Source: Polynucleobacter rarus
Lineage (GTDB): Bacteria; Pseudomonadota; Gammaproteobacteria; Burkholderiales; Burkholderiaceae
Assembly: GCF_003072505.1 (NCBI RefSeq)
Contig: NZ_NTGB01000001.1
Coordinates: forward strand, 2,483,622 to 2,547,621
Direction: 5' to 3'
DNA length: 64,000 bases
The position numbers and the translations under genes were made by a program. Positions 24,220 to 33,886 of this stretch are shown piece after piece (position 1 is the stretch's first letter; each line of letters begins with the position of its first letter). The notes beneath the pieces were generated by a model. That model made no database searches. It was not told where the DNA came from and worked only from the letters and a program-made list of their open reading frames with translations.

Positions 24220-24929
24220 GTGGTTTTTTTGTAACGGGTACCGATACAGAGGTAGGTAAAACTTTAATTTCTTCGGCCATCATTTATCAATTACAAGAAC
24301 GTGGTCTAAAAACTTGTGGATTCAAGCCAGTCGTTGCTGGCATGACTACCAACGGTTCAAACTCTTTCAACGAAGACTTAGAGTCCCTATTATTAGTTTC
24401 TAATCGCAATCGACGGCAGAATGATCAATTATCTTTCCAGGATATTTGCCCTTATCACTTACCAATACCTGCAGCACCCCATTTAGTTGCTAAAGATCTA
24501 GGGATTTCTTTAGATTTAGAGCTCATGGTAAAGTCATTTGAGGTTTTAAAAAACGCACATGACGCCGTAGTTGTTGAGGGTGCAGGTGGTTTTTTAGTCC
24601 CTATTTCTGAAACGCTTACTTTGGCCGATTTTGCTTCTGAAATAGGCTTACCAGTAATTATGGTGGTAGATATTCGGCTTGGGTGTATCAATCATGCCTT
24701 ATTAACTGCTCAAGCAATCAATCATCAAAATCTGCATTTAGCTGGTTGGGTGGCTAATTTCACATCTAGTCCAGGTGATTATGTTGAAGCAAATATTCAA
24801 ACATTAAAATCTATGCTTCATGATCAATATGGCGCTCAGTTACTAGGAGTTATTCCATACCAATGTGGCATCGAAATGCCTTACTCTGTAGATTTGATCA
24901 GAAATACTGCCAATTTGATTCAGTTTTAA
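24216..24929 (+). CDS. bioD: BioD, dethiobiotin synthetase
   Basis: A 237-residue ATP-dependent synthetase making dethiobiotin from DAPA and CO2. The P-loop-like GTDTEVGKT, KPVVAGM and VVEGAGGFLVPIS are diagnostic. The ATG overlaps the bioF stop (ATGA). bioB and the pimeloyl genes bioC/bioH are not in the window. Confidence 0.95.
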   Translation: MSGFFVTGTDTEVGKTLISSAIIYQLQERGLKTCGFKPVVAGMTTNGSNSFNEDLESLLLVSNRNRRQNDQLSFQDICPYHLPIPAAPHLVAKDLGISLDLELMVKSFEVLKNAHDAVVVEGAGGFLVPISETLTLADFASEIGLPVIMVVDIRLGCINHALLTAQAINHQNLHLAGWVANFTSSPGDYVEANIQTLKSMLHDQYGAQLLGVIPYQCGIEMPYSVDLIRNTANLIQF

Positions 24930-25000
24930 GTCGTCTATTTCAGTTCTTAAAAGCCAAAGTCTGGTGATCCAATCTAACGAACTAATCTTTCATAAATAAA

Positions 25001-25027
25001 AAAACCCACTGTTTACACAGTGGGTTT
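25001..25027 (-). terminator. terminator of the truncated porin gene (bidirectional)
   Basis: AAACCCACTG pairs with CAGTGGGTTT; on the minus strand a run of seven T follows. It lies between the end of bioD and the porin fragment and may serve both. Confidence 0.8.
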
Positions 25028-25074
25028 AATTGCTTCTTAAGTTGTATTACAAGCTGACCTAAGTCAGCCAGTAA

Positions 25075-25402
25075 TTAGAACTTGTGGATTACACCAACGT
25101 TGATAGCTGTACCAGTTGTATTTGGTAAACCACCTGAGAATAATGCACCTGAAACTAAACCGTAACCACCAATGTTCTTAGTTGGGTTGCTTGAGTTTGT
25201 ATTGATAGGCATCATGTTACCGTATGCAGAACCATCAGACCATGCACCAGCACCGTTCTTAACCATTGTAGCTTGTGAATAAACAGTAGTACGCTTGCTC
25301 AAAGCATAGTGAGCTTGCAAGTTAGCCATTGTTGAATCAGCAGTTGTAACGATGTAGTTAGCGCCTAACAATAATGCTGGGCTAGCTTGATAGCCTAAAC
25401 CA
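25075..25402 (-). pseudogene. C-terminal fragment of a Burkholderiales-type porin
   Basis: About 108 residues closely resembling the C-terminal quarter of the intact porin at 26404-27663: VGLGYQASPALLLGANYIV aligns with its VGYQATPSLLLGLNYIV, and both end in V-x-H-x-F. The terminal Phe is kept. The 5' three quarters, signal peptide and promoter are lost at a junction near 25394-25405, beyond which lies unrelated mobile DNA. It probably arose as a tandem duplicate of the intact porin that was later cut. Confidence 0.85.
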
Positions 25403-25789
25403 ACGCAAGTTATACAGCGCAGACGCAAGTTAGAACTGCGAGTATGGCAACAGATTGAGTTAGCGAAAGCACAACAGAGTGGCACAAACTACACAATCAA
25501 ACGTTTTCGTAGTTTTGCAGATAAAGATACTGGCGCACGAAAACAAATCGAAACAGATATTCGCGTAAAGCAATGTTGGTTTATAACAGATTCCGGTAAG
25601 TTAGCTATCAGCGTGCGTTACGGTAGCAAAGTATTAGAGTTGGCACCGAAAAAATACGCTGTTGAGATTGCAAGCGAGAAAGACTTGGTAAAAACTCTCG
25701 ACATTATCAAAATAGCAGTTGCGAATGGTGAACTTGATACAGCGATTGCAAGTGCCGCAACCAAACTTCGCGCAGGTTTCGGTAAATGA
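25394..25789 (+). pseudogene. 5'-truncated gene resembling DUF6641-type proteins
   Basis: An open frame of about 131 codons without a start, entering from the porin junction. The protein text (KPTQVIQRRRKLELRVW, FRSFADKDTGARKQIE, LAISVRYGSKVLELAP, then VANGELDTAIASAATKLRAGFG) resembles small DUF6641-like proteins that I recall from plasmids and mobile regions of Burkholderiales; this naming is from memory. The missing N terminus means it is a remnant. Its stop overlaps the next small ORF (ATGA). Confidence 0.55.
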
Positions 25790-25935
25790 AACGATATCAA
25801 CTTTGGATTCGTCTAAACACACATCAAACTGTGTTTACCATTGTGTTTGCTGACAATGCATACAACGCTAAACAACTTGGTGAAGCACAATATGGTGTTG
25901 GTAATGTATTGAACTACACAGAGGTCGGTGAGTAA
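25786..25935 (+). CDS. 49-residue hypothetical protein of the mobile remnant
   Basis: Starts at an ATG overlapping the stop of the preceding fragment and reads RYQLWIRLNTHQTVFTIVFA followed by DNAYNAKQLGEAQYGVG. This pattern looks like a compact beta-alpha domain, and the overlap suggests it is a true gene of the former element. Function unknown. Confidence 0.5.
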   Translation: MKRYQLWIRLNTHQTVFTIVFADNAYNAKQLGEAQYGVGNVLNYTEVGE

Positions 25936-25967
25936 ATGTGTTTTGTTTTGATCATCGTAAATACAAT

Positions 25968-26138
25968 ATGCGCATTTACGAACTTGAACTTAAAACAATC
26001 AAACCTCGTCCACCTCTCACACTTGCTCAAGCAAGAATACAGGGATTAAAGAATGTTGTTGATAGAGATAAGCAACAACTACATAACGAACGAGAACGTC
26101 AACGACAACAGCGTGAACACGAACAGAAACTACTATAA
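25968..26138 (+). CDS. 56-residue basic coiled-coil protein of the mobile remnant
   Basis: From the ATG at 25968 the product begins MRIYELELKTIKPRPPLT and ends in a highly charged helix (NERERQRQQREHEQKLL). A GTG start at 25938 would add ten residues. It is the third gene in a row on the plus strand. I know no function for it. Confidence 0.5.
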   Translation: MRIYELELKTIKPRPPLTLAQARIQGLKNVVDRDKQQLHNERERQRQQREHEQKLL

Positions 26139-26326
26139 GCACGTTTAAAATAGTCGTCTACTGTTTAATAACTACGTTGACGTACGCTCACACGTATATA
26201 AAACAACTAAAAGACGTGGTTTTTGGTGTTTTTGTGATGAAAAACATAGCAAAATAAAAAACATTGGCAGACACACGGCAGACTATGCGCAGATACTTTA
26301 GACTTTGAAAATATTTTTTATCAAAT

Positions 26327-26356
26327 AAAAAACCACTGTGTTTCCACAGTGGTTTT
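26327..26356. terminator. terminator of the intact porin
   Basis: AAAACCACTGTG pairs with CACAGTGGTTTT around TTTC. A/T runs lie on both sides, the stronger T-run being on the minus strand after the porin. Confidence 0.8.
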
Positions 26357-26403
26357 GTTTACTTCATTTTTCTAAATCAAGTAGGAACGAGTCCTACGTG
26401 GGA

Positions 26404-27663
26404 TTAGAAATTGTGTACTACGCCGAAACTTACAGAAGTTTGTGTTGTGTTTGGCAAACCACCGTAGTTAGTTACAGCAGCTGGAGCACCACTTGTGTCA
26501 ACTTGAACTGGTGTGAAGTTGCCGAATGCCTTACCGTTGATCTGGTAACTACCTGCACCGTTCTTAGCAATACCAACTTGTGTGTAAAGCATTGTACGCT
26601 TACTTAGGCTATAACGTGCTTGAGCATTCCATAAGTTGGAATCCAAGTTTGTTACGATATAGTTCAAACCTAACAAGAGTGATGGAGTCGCTTGATAACC
26701 AACACCTAACATCTCTGATGAGCTGTTATAAGCTGAAGCAGGACCACCGTTAACTAAAGCAGCCGATGTACCTGAATCATAATCAGCGTGGCCAAAACCG
26801 TAACCTACTGTTAAAGATGGAGTTACTTTATATTTCACACCTGCAACATAACCCTTTAGATTACCTTGGAACTTAGGATTGTTTACGTTAGCTTGTGAGT
26901 TGAGATCACAAACTGTACCAGCAGCACATGTGATTACGTTAGAGTTAGCACCTAGAGCAGTAGCAGCTGAAGTTGGGCTAGAAATAGAAGACTGTTGGTT
27001 GTAACCGAGAGTTACAGTGAAAGGACCATTATCATAAAATGCATTTGCTGCCCAAGCACTACCACCAGTTGTATCATCAACTTGGTTATTCATAGAATAA
27101 GCTACTTTTGCAACTAAACCACCCATTTTTGGAGTTTCATAAGAAATCGCGTTTGCTAAGAAGTCGCCAACTGAATAACCAGCTACAGTACGTACCAAGT
27201 TTACAGAGTTACCTTCAACCGGTAACAAGTTTGCAGAAGCTGCAACCAATGGGTTACCTTGTTGACCTAAACGTACTGTACCAAAGCTACCAGACAAACC
27301 AACGTTTGCTGCGCGACGGAAGATTTGGTTTAAACCGTTTGTAGAGTTGTTATAAACAGTACCGTTTAAAGCAATTATATCGCCTTCAAGGTTGAAAATA
27401 CCTTTCAAACCACTGCCTAGATCCTCTTCACCTTTTAAACCCCAAACGTTACTGAAAATACCGTAGTCAGTCATTGCAAGTGCATTACCTGTACTTGGAG
27501 TTGCTGTTGGGCTTGTAGGAGCAGTTGCGCCTGCTGCCATACCAGCATTATTAATGTATGTTACGGCCATATCAAGAGTACCGTACAAAGTTACGTTTGA
27601 CTGAGCTGAAGCTGCCCCAGCGAAAGCACCTAATGCTGCTAATGCGAATAGTGATTTTTTCAT
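26404..27663 (-). CDS. outer-membrane porin, Burkholderiales general-porin family
   Basis: A 419-residue trimeric 16-strand porin. The signal peptide KKSLFALAALGAFAGAASA precedes QSNVTLYGTLDMAVTY, the standard first strand. GLKGEEDLGSGLKGIFNLEG and GLSGSFGTVRLGQQG are family motifs, and the protein ends in VVHNF. GGAGA precedes the start. It is highly expressed in relatives. A truncated paralogue lies downstream. Confidence 0.95.
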   Translation of the reverse strand: MKKSLFALAALGAFAGAASAQSNVTLYGTLDMAVTYINNAGMAAGATAPTSPTATPSTGNALAMTDYGIFSNVWGLKGEEDLGSGLKGIFNLEGDIIALNGTVYNNSTNGLNQIFRRAANVGLSGSFGTVRLGQQGNPLVAASANLLPVEGNSVNLVRTVAGYSVGDFLANAISYETPKMGGLVAKVAYSMNNQVDDTTGGSAWAANAFYDNGPFTVTLGYNQQSSISSPTSAATALGANSNVITCAAGTVCDLNSQANVNNPKFQGNLKGYVAGVKYKVTPSLTVGYGFGHADYDSGTSAALVNGGPASAYNSSSEMLGVGYQATPSLLLGLNYIVTNLDSNLWNAQARYSLSKRTMLYTQVGIAKNGAGSYQINGKAFGNFTPVQVDTSGAPAAVTNYGGLPNTTQTSVSFGVVHNF

Positions 27664-27923
27664 TCGTAAATCTCCAAAAAATTAAAAAAGAAAAGTATTT
27701 GTAACATCATCCCTGTTTCCAAGGAATACCCTATCATCCAACAAAGTTGTGCCAATTTCATTAAAACTTTGTTGATAGTGTTGTTTTCATGCTGAAATTA
27801 CCCAATCTTTTTGTATCTTGTTGTTTATGGGCAACGACTCCATTCTTTCCCTTATTTACTCTTCAATTTAAAGCCTTTAAGCCTTATTGGAAATATCGGA
27901 AAAATGTGCTTTTGGCTTCGTTT

Positions 27924-28688
27924 TTATGCAGCAGTTTCGTCTTGCTTTGGAACATAGAACCTGGCGATCAAAAGACCAAGTTCATACAAAATGCACAGTG
28001 GAATAGCCAGCAGGAGCTGGGACATGATGTCAGGCGGAGTTACTACTGCAGAGACGACAAAGGCACCAACAATGACATAAGGTCTAATTTCTTTTAGTTT
28101 GGAAAGCTTAACCATTCCAAGTCGAACCAGAACCACCACAACTACTGGCACCTCAAAGGTAAAACCAAAAGCTAAAAAGGTTGTCATGGCAAAACTTAAA
28201 TACTTATCAATGTCTGTGCTCATGTCGGCACCGAGCGGCTCGTTATATCTCACCATAAAAGAGAATACGGTCGGAAACACTAAAAAATAAGCAAAAGACA
28301 TGCCAATCAAGAATAGTGAGTACGTACTCACAACCAAAGGAACAATGAGTTTCTTCTCGTGCTGATACAAACCAGGTGCTACAAAAGCCCAAATTTGATA
28401 AATCACCACAGGTAATGCAACCACAAAGGCTGCCATTAGGGTCACTTTGATGGGTACAAAAAAGGAGCCAGTCACATCGGTAACGATCATATGTGAACCT
28501 TTGGGCAGCACATCCAACATCGGCTTGGCTAATAAATGGAAAATATCCGGTGCCCAGTACACCATACTGACAAAAATAATTAATACTGCAGCACTGGCCT
28601 TGATGATGCGATCACGCAACTCAACTAAGTGTGTAAAGAAATTTTCTTCTGAGGAGGGCGCATTGAATTGTTTTGGATCATCACTCAT
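27924..28688 (-). CDS. tatC: TatC, twin-arginine translocase core subunit
   Basis: A 254-residue six-helix membrane protein that recognises Tat signal peptides. FFTHLVELRDRIIKA is the diagnostic start, and the conserved FxxEVP pattern is in FGFTFEVPVVVVVLVRLGM. It is the last gene of tatABC. Confidence 0.96.
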   Translation of the reverse strand: MSDDPKQFNAPSSEENFFTHLVELRDRIIKASAAVLIIFVSMVYWAPDIFHLLAKPMLDVLPKGSHMIVTDVTGSFFVPIKVTLMAAFVVALPVVIYQIWAFVAPGLYQHEKKLIVPLVVSTYSLFLIGMSFAYFLVFPTVFSFMVRYNEPLGADMSTDIDKYLSFAMTTFLAFGFTFEVPVVVVVLVRLGMVKLSKLKEIRPYVIVGAFVVSAVVTPPDIMSQLLLAIPLCILYELGLLIARFYVPKQDETAA

Positions 28689-28760
28689 ATTTTTTAAACC
28701 TGTTTTACGCCCATTTATCGACTAAAAGTTTGGTGTTTTCGACCAATATTGAGATGTTGC

Positions 28761-29321
28761 TTAGAAAAAAGAACCTGGGGCTCGTTGTTGACTTGCGGCC
28801 CGGCGAAAGCGTTTGACTCTTGCTGAACCAGATTGCACCCTTGTCTTGATACCGGTAGATTGCTTAAACCAAACGGGTATTGCGCCCTTCTTATTACGCC
28901 AAGAGTTTCGTCCTTGGCGGAGGTTGCTTTTGTATTTCGTGTAGATAGAAGCAGAAGTATCGATACCGATGGACTCAGGTGAGTAATCACTGTTTGGATA
29001 ATTCAGACTGTTATTGAGTTCATTAGAATAATTTCCAATCGATTGGTTCACTTCAGAAATTTGTGAAGAAACCGCCTCATTCAGTCCTTGAAAGTCATTT
29101 TTAGCGGAATTAAAAGCATCCGTCGCCTCCTGCTTCATCTTTCGCAGTTCTTCTTGCTCCATCTGACGGCTTACCTCAGATTTGACCTCATTCATATATC
29201 TTTGCGCACGACCGAAGAGGTTACCCATGGTTCTAGCGACCATTGGAAGACGCTCAGGGCCCAACACCACTAAAGCAACCACTGAAATCAGAGCAATTTT
29301 TGAAAAACCAATATCAATCAT
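28761..29321 (-). CDS. tatB: TatB, twin-arginine translocase subunit
   Basis: A 186-residue protein: N-terminal membrane helix with IDIGFSKIALISVVALVVLGPERLP, then an amphipathic helix and a long acidic-to-basic tail. The GPERLP motif separates TatB from TatA. The C-terminal tail is rich in Arg and Ser. Confidence 0.93.
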   Translation of the reverse strand: MIDIGFSKIALISVVALVVLGPERLPMVARTMGNLFGRAQRYMNEVKSEVSRQMEQEELRKMKQEATDAFNSAKNDFQGLNEAVSSQISEVNQSIGNYSNELNNSLNYPNSDYSPESIGIDTSASIYTKYKSNLRQGRNSWRNKKGAIPVWFKQSTGIKTRVQSGSARVKRFRRAASQQRAPGSFF

Positions 29322-29383
29322 GAATGATTAACTTTCACGATTGTTGAATTCTATACATAGTTTTTTCAATGCTCATTAAAAGA

Positions 29384-29638
29384 TTAGCGAACTTCTTTGG
29401 AAGCAACGTCTACTGTCTTGGCTTCTTGTGCTGTTGCATGAGCGCTTTGAGTTACCTGCTGGGTTGCAGCAGTAGCTTCAGCAGATGCTTCTTCTTTATC
29501 GCCAGACTTCATACCATCTTTAAAACCTTTTACTGCGGCACCCATATCTGAGCCGATATTGCGTAGTTTTTTAGTACCAAAAACAAGCAATACAACTGCT
29601 AACACGATTACCCAATGAATTGGACTCATTCCACCCAT
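29384..29638 (-). CDS. tatA: TatA, twin-arginine translocase pore subunit
   Basis: An 84-residue protein with the short helix [21 protein letters not shown] and the amphipathic [15 protein letters not shown] that follows. First gene of tatABC, after hinT. Confidence 0.95.
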   Translation of the reverse strand: MGGMSPIHWVIVLAVVLLVFGTKKLRNIGSDMGAAVKGFKDGMKSGDKEEASAEATAATQQVTQSAHATAQEAKTVDVASKEVR

Positions 29639-29720
29639 GTCAACTCCTTCAATTTTGTCAATTAAATATTACTATTTAAAAATTAAGATTTAAAATTTTG
29701 TTGGTTCAGTCTGGTAACTA

Positions 29721-30071
29721 CTAATTTCCAACACGTTTTCCAGCCAAAACATGCAAATGCATATGGTATACCTCTTGCCCACCTTCTGCACCATTATTCA
29801 TTAAAACTTTGAACCCACCTGTTTGTCCAGGGTTTGCACCCTCTTGCATAGCAAGTTCTGGTATCTTCAGCATTATTTTACCTAATAACTGAGTATCTTC
29901 GCTTCTTGCATCCGAAAGCATCGGTAAATGCTTTTTAGGAATCACTAAAAAATGAATTGGGGCAGAGGGGTTAATGTCATGAAAAGCTAAGATTTCATCA
30001 TCTTCATAGACTTTTCTAGAAGGAATTTTCCCTTCAATAATCTTACAAAAGATACAGTTATCACCACTCAT
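29721..30071 (-). CDS. hinT: HIT-family nucleotide hydrolase (HinT)
   Basis: A 116-residue purine nucleoside phosphoramidase. CIFCKIIEGKIPS at the N terminus and the active-site triad HMHLHV near the end are intact. The ATG at 30071 has GGAG 7 bases upstream and is preferred over one four codons earlier. It follows hisE, as in many Betaproteobacteria. Confidence 0.93.
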   Translation of the reverse strand: MSGDNCIFCKIIEGKIPSRKVYEDDEILAFHDINPSAPIHFLVIPKKHLPMLSDARSEDTQLLGKIMLKIPELAMQEGANPGQTGGFKVLMNNGAEGGQEVYHMHLHVLAGKRVGN

Positions 30072-30102
30072 GTATTGCTCCATTGTTTAATTAAGACTAA
30101 GC

Positions 30103-30489
30103 TTATTCAGTAACTCTTGATTCTTTCTCTACGACTCCACTCAGGCCTTCACGTCTACTCAGTTCTGCAAGTACATCTTTAGAACTTAGTTCAAACTGTC
30201 CTAGTAAAACTAAGCTATGAAACCATAAATCAGCTACTTCACCAACCAGTTTTGACTGATATTCACTATTAAAGTTTCCTTCGATGACATTAGCACGACT
30301 ATCTTTCGCAGCCATGACGACTTCGGTTGATTCTTCGCCAATTTTTTTCAAAATGGCATCATCGCCCTTCTTCATGAGTTTTGCTACATAGGACAGTGCG
30401 TCAACATTACCTGCTTGCACACTCGTCCTGCGACTTGCAATTGTTGTATCTAGAACTTCTAAAATATTTTTTAACTGTTCATTGTTCAT
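30103..30489 (-). CDS. hisE: HisE, phosphoribosyl-ATP pyrophosphatase
   Basis: A 128-residue MazG-like all-alpha enzyme for step 2 of histidine synthesis. [15 protein letters not shown] and [13 protein letters not shown] are the metal-binding helices. Separate from HisI, as usual in this group. Confidence 0.95.
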   Translation of the reverse strand: MNNEQLKNILEVLDTTIASRRTSVQAGNVDALSYVAKLMKKGDDAILKKIGEESTEVVMAAKDSRANVIEGNFNSEYQSKLVGEVADLWFHSLVLLGQFELSSKDVLAELSRREGLSGVVEKESRVTE

Positions 30490-30495
30490 AGCAAT

Positions 30496-30909
30496 CTACC
30501 TTGGGTCGTTTTTTTCGTTCTCAACTTGCCACACATAAGGTGTTTGAGTTTGATCTAGGACATTAAAGAAACAGGAATGTGCTCCCGTATGACAAGCAAC
30601 GCCTGTTTGTTCAACCATCAGCACGATGGTATCGCCATCACAGTCGAGCAAAATCTCTTTTACCTTTTGAAAATGTCCAGACTCTTCGCCCTTATGCCAC
30701 CGCTTACCTCTTGATCTGGACCAATAAACAGCTTGTCCAAGTTCCACAGTTTCTTGCAGTGAGGCTAAATTCATCCAAGCCATCATTAATATTTTGTTAG
30801 TACCGACCTCTTGTGCAATCGCAGGGACCAAACCCTGTGAGTTCCACTTGACCGCGTCTAGCCAATTTGGAGAGGTATTACTGTTTGTGCTTTGATTAGA
30901 TGTATTCAT
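30496..30909 (-). CDS. hisI: HisI, phosphoribosyl-AMP cyclohydrolase
   Basis: A 137-residue zinc enzyme for step 3. [15 protein letters not shown] and the zinc ligands in [21 protein letters not shown] are present. It is separated from hisF by an inserted toxin-antitoxin pair, so its transcription may now depend on that module's promoter or on read-through. Confidence 0.95.
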   Translation of the reverse strand: MNTSNQSTNSNTSPNWLDAVKWNSQGLVPAIAQEVGTNKILMMAWMNLASLQETVELGQAVYWSRSRGKRWHKGEESGHFQKVKEILLDCDGDTIVLMVEQTGVACHTGAHSCFFNVLDQTQTPYVWQVENEKNDPR

Positions 30910-30994
30910 TTGCTGATTTTAACAAATCAGGGGTTAATTGTTTATATTGAGGTTTTAGAATTTTCACTCTCAAAAATCTTAATTGGCAGATAAT

Positions 30995-31279
30995 TTAAAC
31001 CTTTTTTGGCCACTTTCTAGATGTGTGAAATACTCTTAACACCTCAATTGTATTGTTCTTTACTCGGTATGGAACTATATAAGGATAGCCAATAATAACC
31101 AGCTCTCTTGTGCCAAAGACTCTTCCAACTCTGCCCAGCTCAGGAAACTTTGCAAGTTGATTTACAGTAATAATGACCTTTACAAAAAACTCTTTAGCAA
31201 CTTTTGGGTTTTCTTCTGCCAAATAGTTTGTTTCATCCTCAAGATTTTTTGCAGCAGTACGCAACCATTTAACTTGCAT
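30995..31279 (-). CDS. RelE/ParE-family toxin
   Basis: A 94-residue toxin of the RelE/ParE superfamily. The core pattern VKWLRTAAKNLEDETNYLAEEN, then FPELGRVGRVFGTRELVIIGYPYIVPYRV and VLRVFHTSRKWP, fits ParE or a close relative. It overlaps the antitoxin gene by 11 bases, the usual order being antitoxin first. The target (gyrase or ribosome) cannot be told from sequence. Confidence 0.88.
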   Translation of the reverse strand: MQVKWLRTAAKNLEDETNYLAEENPKVAKEFFVKVIITVNQLAKFPELGRVGRVFGTRELVIIGYPYIVPYRVKNNTIEVLRVFHTSRKWPKKV

Positions 31280-31514
31280 ACTTTTTTATTAATTCCGCAA
31301 AGTCTTTTTCATCAATAAACTCATTGTTATCTGCTTCTATTAAGGCTGTCTTGATTTCTTTCACCTGCCAAGCTTCAATCTCTAAATAACGTTCAATGGC
31401 TTCAGATGCTAAAAATGATTTTGTTCTTTGCGTTGCTTCTGACAAGTCTTCAAGCATTTTTTTAGTCTTATTACTTACGCGTAAAGTTAAAACACTAGTT
31501 TCCAAGTTAGCCAC
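31269..31514 (-). CDS. ribbon-helix-helix antitoxin
   Basis: An 81-residue antitoxin with an N-terminal RHH domain (SVLTLRVSNKTKKMLEDLSE, KSFLASEAIERYLE), and a C-terminal toxin-binding tail (EFIDEKDFAELIKKYAS). It heads the TA operon placed between hisF and hisI and probably represses through the three TTGTAT sites just upstream. Confidence 0.88.
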   Translation of the reverse strand: MANLETSVLTLRVSNKTKKMLEDLSEATQRTKSFLASEAIERYLEIEAWQVKEIKTALIEADNNEFIDEKDFAELIKKYAS

Positions 31515-31532
31515 CCCTTTAAGTTAAATACA

Positions 31533-31556
31533 TTGTATACATTGTATTTATTGTAT
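31533..31556 (-). promoter_or_regulatory. three TTGTAT repeats, likely operator of the TA pair
   Basis: TTGTAT occurs at 31533, 31542 and 31551, each 9 bases apart, directly upstream of the antitoxin start. Short tandem sites on one helix face are typical of ribbon-helix-helix autorepressors. Confidence 0.6.
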
Positions 31557-31692
31557 ATCACTATTTTTGATCACGCCTAAAAATGATCAGTTAACTCTTG
31601 GGGATATTAAAAATTTTGTAAAGTTTGAGGGAGTTTAGTGTGATTAATTTTAGATTTCTACTTACTCAGCTTCAACTTGGTCCTTGAAGAAA

Positions 31693-32451
31693 TTATTGTC
31701 GAACCAAAATCCCTTGTTGAGCGAGATAATCTTTAGCTTGGCGAACTGTAAATTCACCATAATGGAAGATACTTGCTGCTAGCACAGCGTCCGCATGACC
31801 CTGTAAGACGCCATCTGCTAAGTGCTGTAAATTGCCTACTCCGCCTGATGCAATAACTGGAATTTTGACTGAGTCACTCACTAAGCGAACCAGTTCAAGA
31901 TCAAAACCATTCTTGGTGCCGTCACGATCCATGCTGGTGAGTAAAATTTCACCAGCACCTCTAAGATCCACTTCTTTTGCCCAGTCTAGGGCATTAATAC
32001 CCGTATTTTTTCGCCCACCATGGGTAAACACTTCCCAACGTCCTGGGCTCGTTTGTTTTGCATCAATCGCTACAACGATACACTGCGCACCATATTTAGC
32101 AGATGACTCTGAAATCAGATCAGGACGCGCCACCGCAGAAGAGTTCATACTGACTTTGTCTGCCCCAGCGTTTAAGAGGCGTCTAACATCAGCTACTTCT
32201 CGCACCCCACCACCGACAGTAAGAGGGATAAATACTTGTTCAGCTACTTTTTCAATAATATGCAAAATCAGGTCGCGCTCATCACTCGTGGCAGTGATAT
32301 CCAAAAACGTCAGCTCATCGGCGCCCTGCTCGTCATACCTTCTGGCAATCTCGACTGGATCGCCTGCGTCACGCAACTCTACAAAGTTGACTCCCTTGAC
32401 GACACGACCAGCAGTTACGTCTAGACAAGGAATGATTCTTTTTGCCAACAT
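31693..32451 (-). CDS. hisF: HisF, imidazole glycerol phosphate synthase cyclase subunit
   Basis: A 252-residue TIM barrel; with HisH it makes IGP and [24 protein letters not shown] at the start and [13 protein letters not shown] at the end are diagnostic, with catalytic Asp residues in CLDV and TSMDRDGTK. Confidence 0.96.
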   Translation of the reverse strand: MLAKRIIPCLDVTAGRVVKGVNFVELRDAGDPVEIARRYDEQGADELTFLDITATSDERDLILHIIEKVAEQVFIPLTVGGGVREVADVRRLLNAGADKVSMNSSAVARPDLISESSAKYGAQCIVVAIDAKQTSPGRWEVFTHGGRKNTGINALDWAKEVDLRGAGEILLTSMDRDGTKNGFDLELVRLVSDSVKIPVIASGGVGNLQHLADGVLQGHADAVLAASIFHYGEFTVRQAKDYLAQQGILVRQ

Positions 32452-32456
32452 CTCAA

Positions 32457-33206
32457 TTAATATTCCGGCGGATTTTTTTCATCCGCATATTTTTGAGCTT
32501 CAGCTAAATTAATATTGCCGTTATAAATAGCGCGACCAGCAATGACTCCCATCACACCGTCATTTTCAATTGCACATAAAGCGTCAATATCCGCCATACC
32601 TGTTAAACCACCACTGGCAATAATTGGTATGGAAACAGCTTGCGCTAATTTAAGGGTGGCTTCGATATTAATCCCTTGCAACATACCATCACGACCAATA
32701 TCTGTATAAATAATGGCTTCAACGCCGTAATCTTCGTATTTTTTGGCTAAATCAATCACTTCATGGCCCGTTAACTTGCTCCAACCGTCTGTGGCAACTT
32801 TCCCATCTTTAGCATCAAGACCAACCATAATATGACCACCAAAGGCGATGCAAGCTTCTTGTAAAAAACCTGGGTTCTTCACCGCAGCTGTCCCAATAAT
32901 GATGGTTTCTAATCCGTCATCGAGGAGTCTTTCAATAGTCTCTAAATCCCGAATACCGCCGCCTAATTGCACTGGTATTTCGTTACCCACCTCTTTGAGA
33001 ATCTTTTTAATGGCAGATTCATTTTTTGGTTTGCCAGCAAAGGCACCATTTAAGTCAACGAGATGTAATCTTCTAGCCCCCAGATTTACCCAATGACGCG
33101 CCATAGCGGCGGGGTCTTCAGAAAAAATAGTAGCTTTGTCCATGTCACCTTGTTCTAAGCGAACACAATGACCGTCCTTGAGATCAATAGCAGGTATTAA
33201 TAACAT
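32457..33206 (-). CDS. hisA: HisA, ProFAR isomerase
   Basis: A 249-residue TIM barrel for step 4. [20 protein letters not shown] and [14 protein letters not shown] are typical, as is [14 protein letters not shown]. It lies between hisH and hisF with a 5-base gap to hisF and none to hisH. Confidence 0.96.
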   Translation of the reverse strand: MLLIPAIDLKDGHCVRLEQGDMDKATIFSEDPAAMARHWVNLGARRLHLVDLNGAFAGKPKNESAIKKILKEVGNEIPVQLGGGIRDLETIERLLDDGLETIIIGTAAVKNPGFLQEACIAFGGHIMVGLDAKDGKVATDGWSKLTGHEVIDLAKKYEDYGVEAIIYTDIGRDGMLQGINIEATLKLAQAVSIPIIASGGLTGMADIDALCAIENDGVMGVIAGRAIYNGNINLAEAQKYADEKNPPEY

Positions 33207-33860
33207 TTAAGGATTCCAACGTGTAAAGTTTTTATACAAGCACAAACCAAGTTGTGCACTTTTTTCAGGGTGAAACTGGGTAGCAAAGATATTATCCTTC
33301 GCCACCGCACTAGTAAACTCATTGCCATAATGCGTAGTGCCAAAAACATACTCTTGATGATCGGGTACAACATAATAACTATGCACAAAATAAAATCTTG
33401 ATGCATCTGGTATGCCCTCCCACATCGGGTGAGAACGCTGTTGTTTTACCTCGTTCCAACCCATATGCGGCACCTTAAAGTGGCTACCATCTGCTTGTAC
33501 TTGATCTTCTAGTGCAAATTTTATAACCTTGCCAGGGAAAATGTTCAAACAATCTGTATTTTTTTGCGGAGGGTGTGCTTCAGCACTCGATGTAAACAGC
33601 ATTTGCTCACCGACACAAACCCCTAATAATGGCTTGGTTTTGATGGCGACTAACAAGGCATCAAATAGGCCAGACTCTTTTAAATTGGTCATGCAGTCGG
33701 GCATTGCACCTTGTCCTGGCAAAATAACCTTGTCTGCGCTAGCAATCATTTCTGGAGTGTGAGCTATCACTACCGTGCATTCAGGTGCTACCTTCATCAC
33801 GGCTTGAGCTACGGAACGAATATTACCCATTCCATAGTCTACGATTGCGATCTTAGTCAA
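33207..33860 (-). CDS. hisH: HisH, glutamine amidotransferase subunit of IGP synthase
   Basis: A 217-residue class I amidotransferase. The nucleophile Cys is in [10 protein letters not shown] and the His/Glu pair in [18 protein letters not shown] marks the N terminus. It supplies ammonia to HisF. Confidence 0.96.
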   Translation of the reverse strand: MTKIAIVDYGMGNIRSVAQAVMKVAPECTVVIAHTPEMIASADKVILPGQGAMPDCMTNLKESGLFDALLVAIKTKPLLGVCVGEQMLFTSSAEAHPPQKNTDCLNIFPGKVIKFALEDQVQADGSHFKVPHMGWNEVKQQRSHPMWEGIPDASRFYFVHSYYVVPDHQEYVFGTTHYGNEFTSAVAKDNIFATQFHPEKSAQLGLCLYKNFTRWNP

Positions 33861-33886
33861 AGCAATATTCCATCAGCGCTATTGGT

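Noticed and set aside
27789..28097. A 102-codon plus-strand frame beside tatC
   Set aside because: More than half overlaps tatC in antisense. The hydrophobic start looks like a signal peptide but no ribosome site or family supports it.
31832..32512. A 226-codon plus-strand frame opposite hisF
   Set aside because: It lies entirely antisense to hisF and the end of hisA, whose motifs are intact, and its product has no recognisable features.
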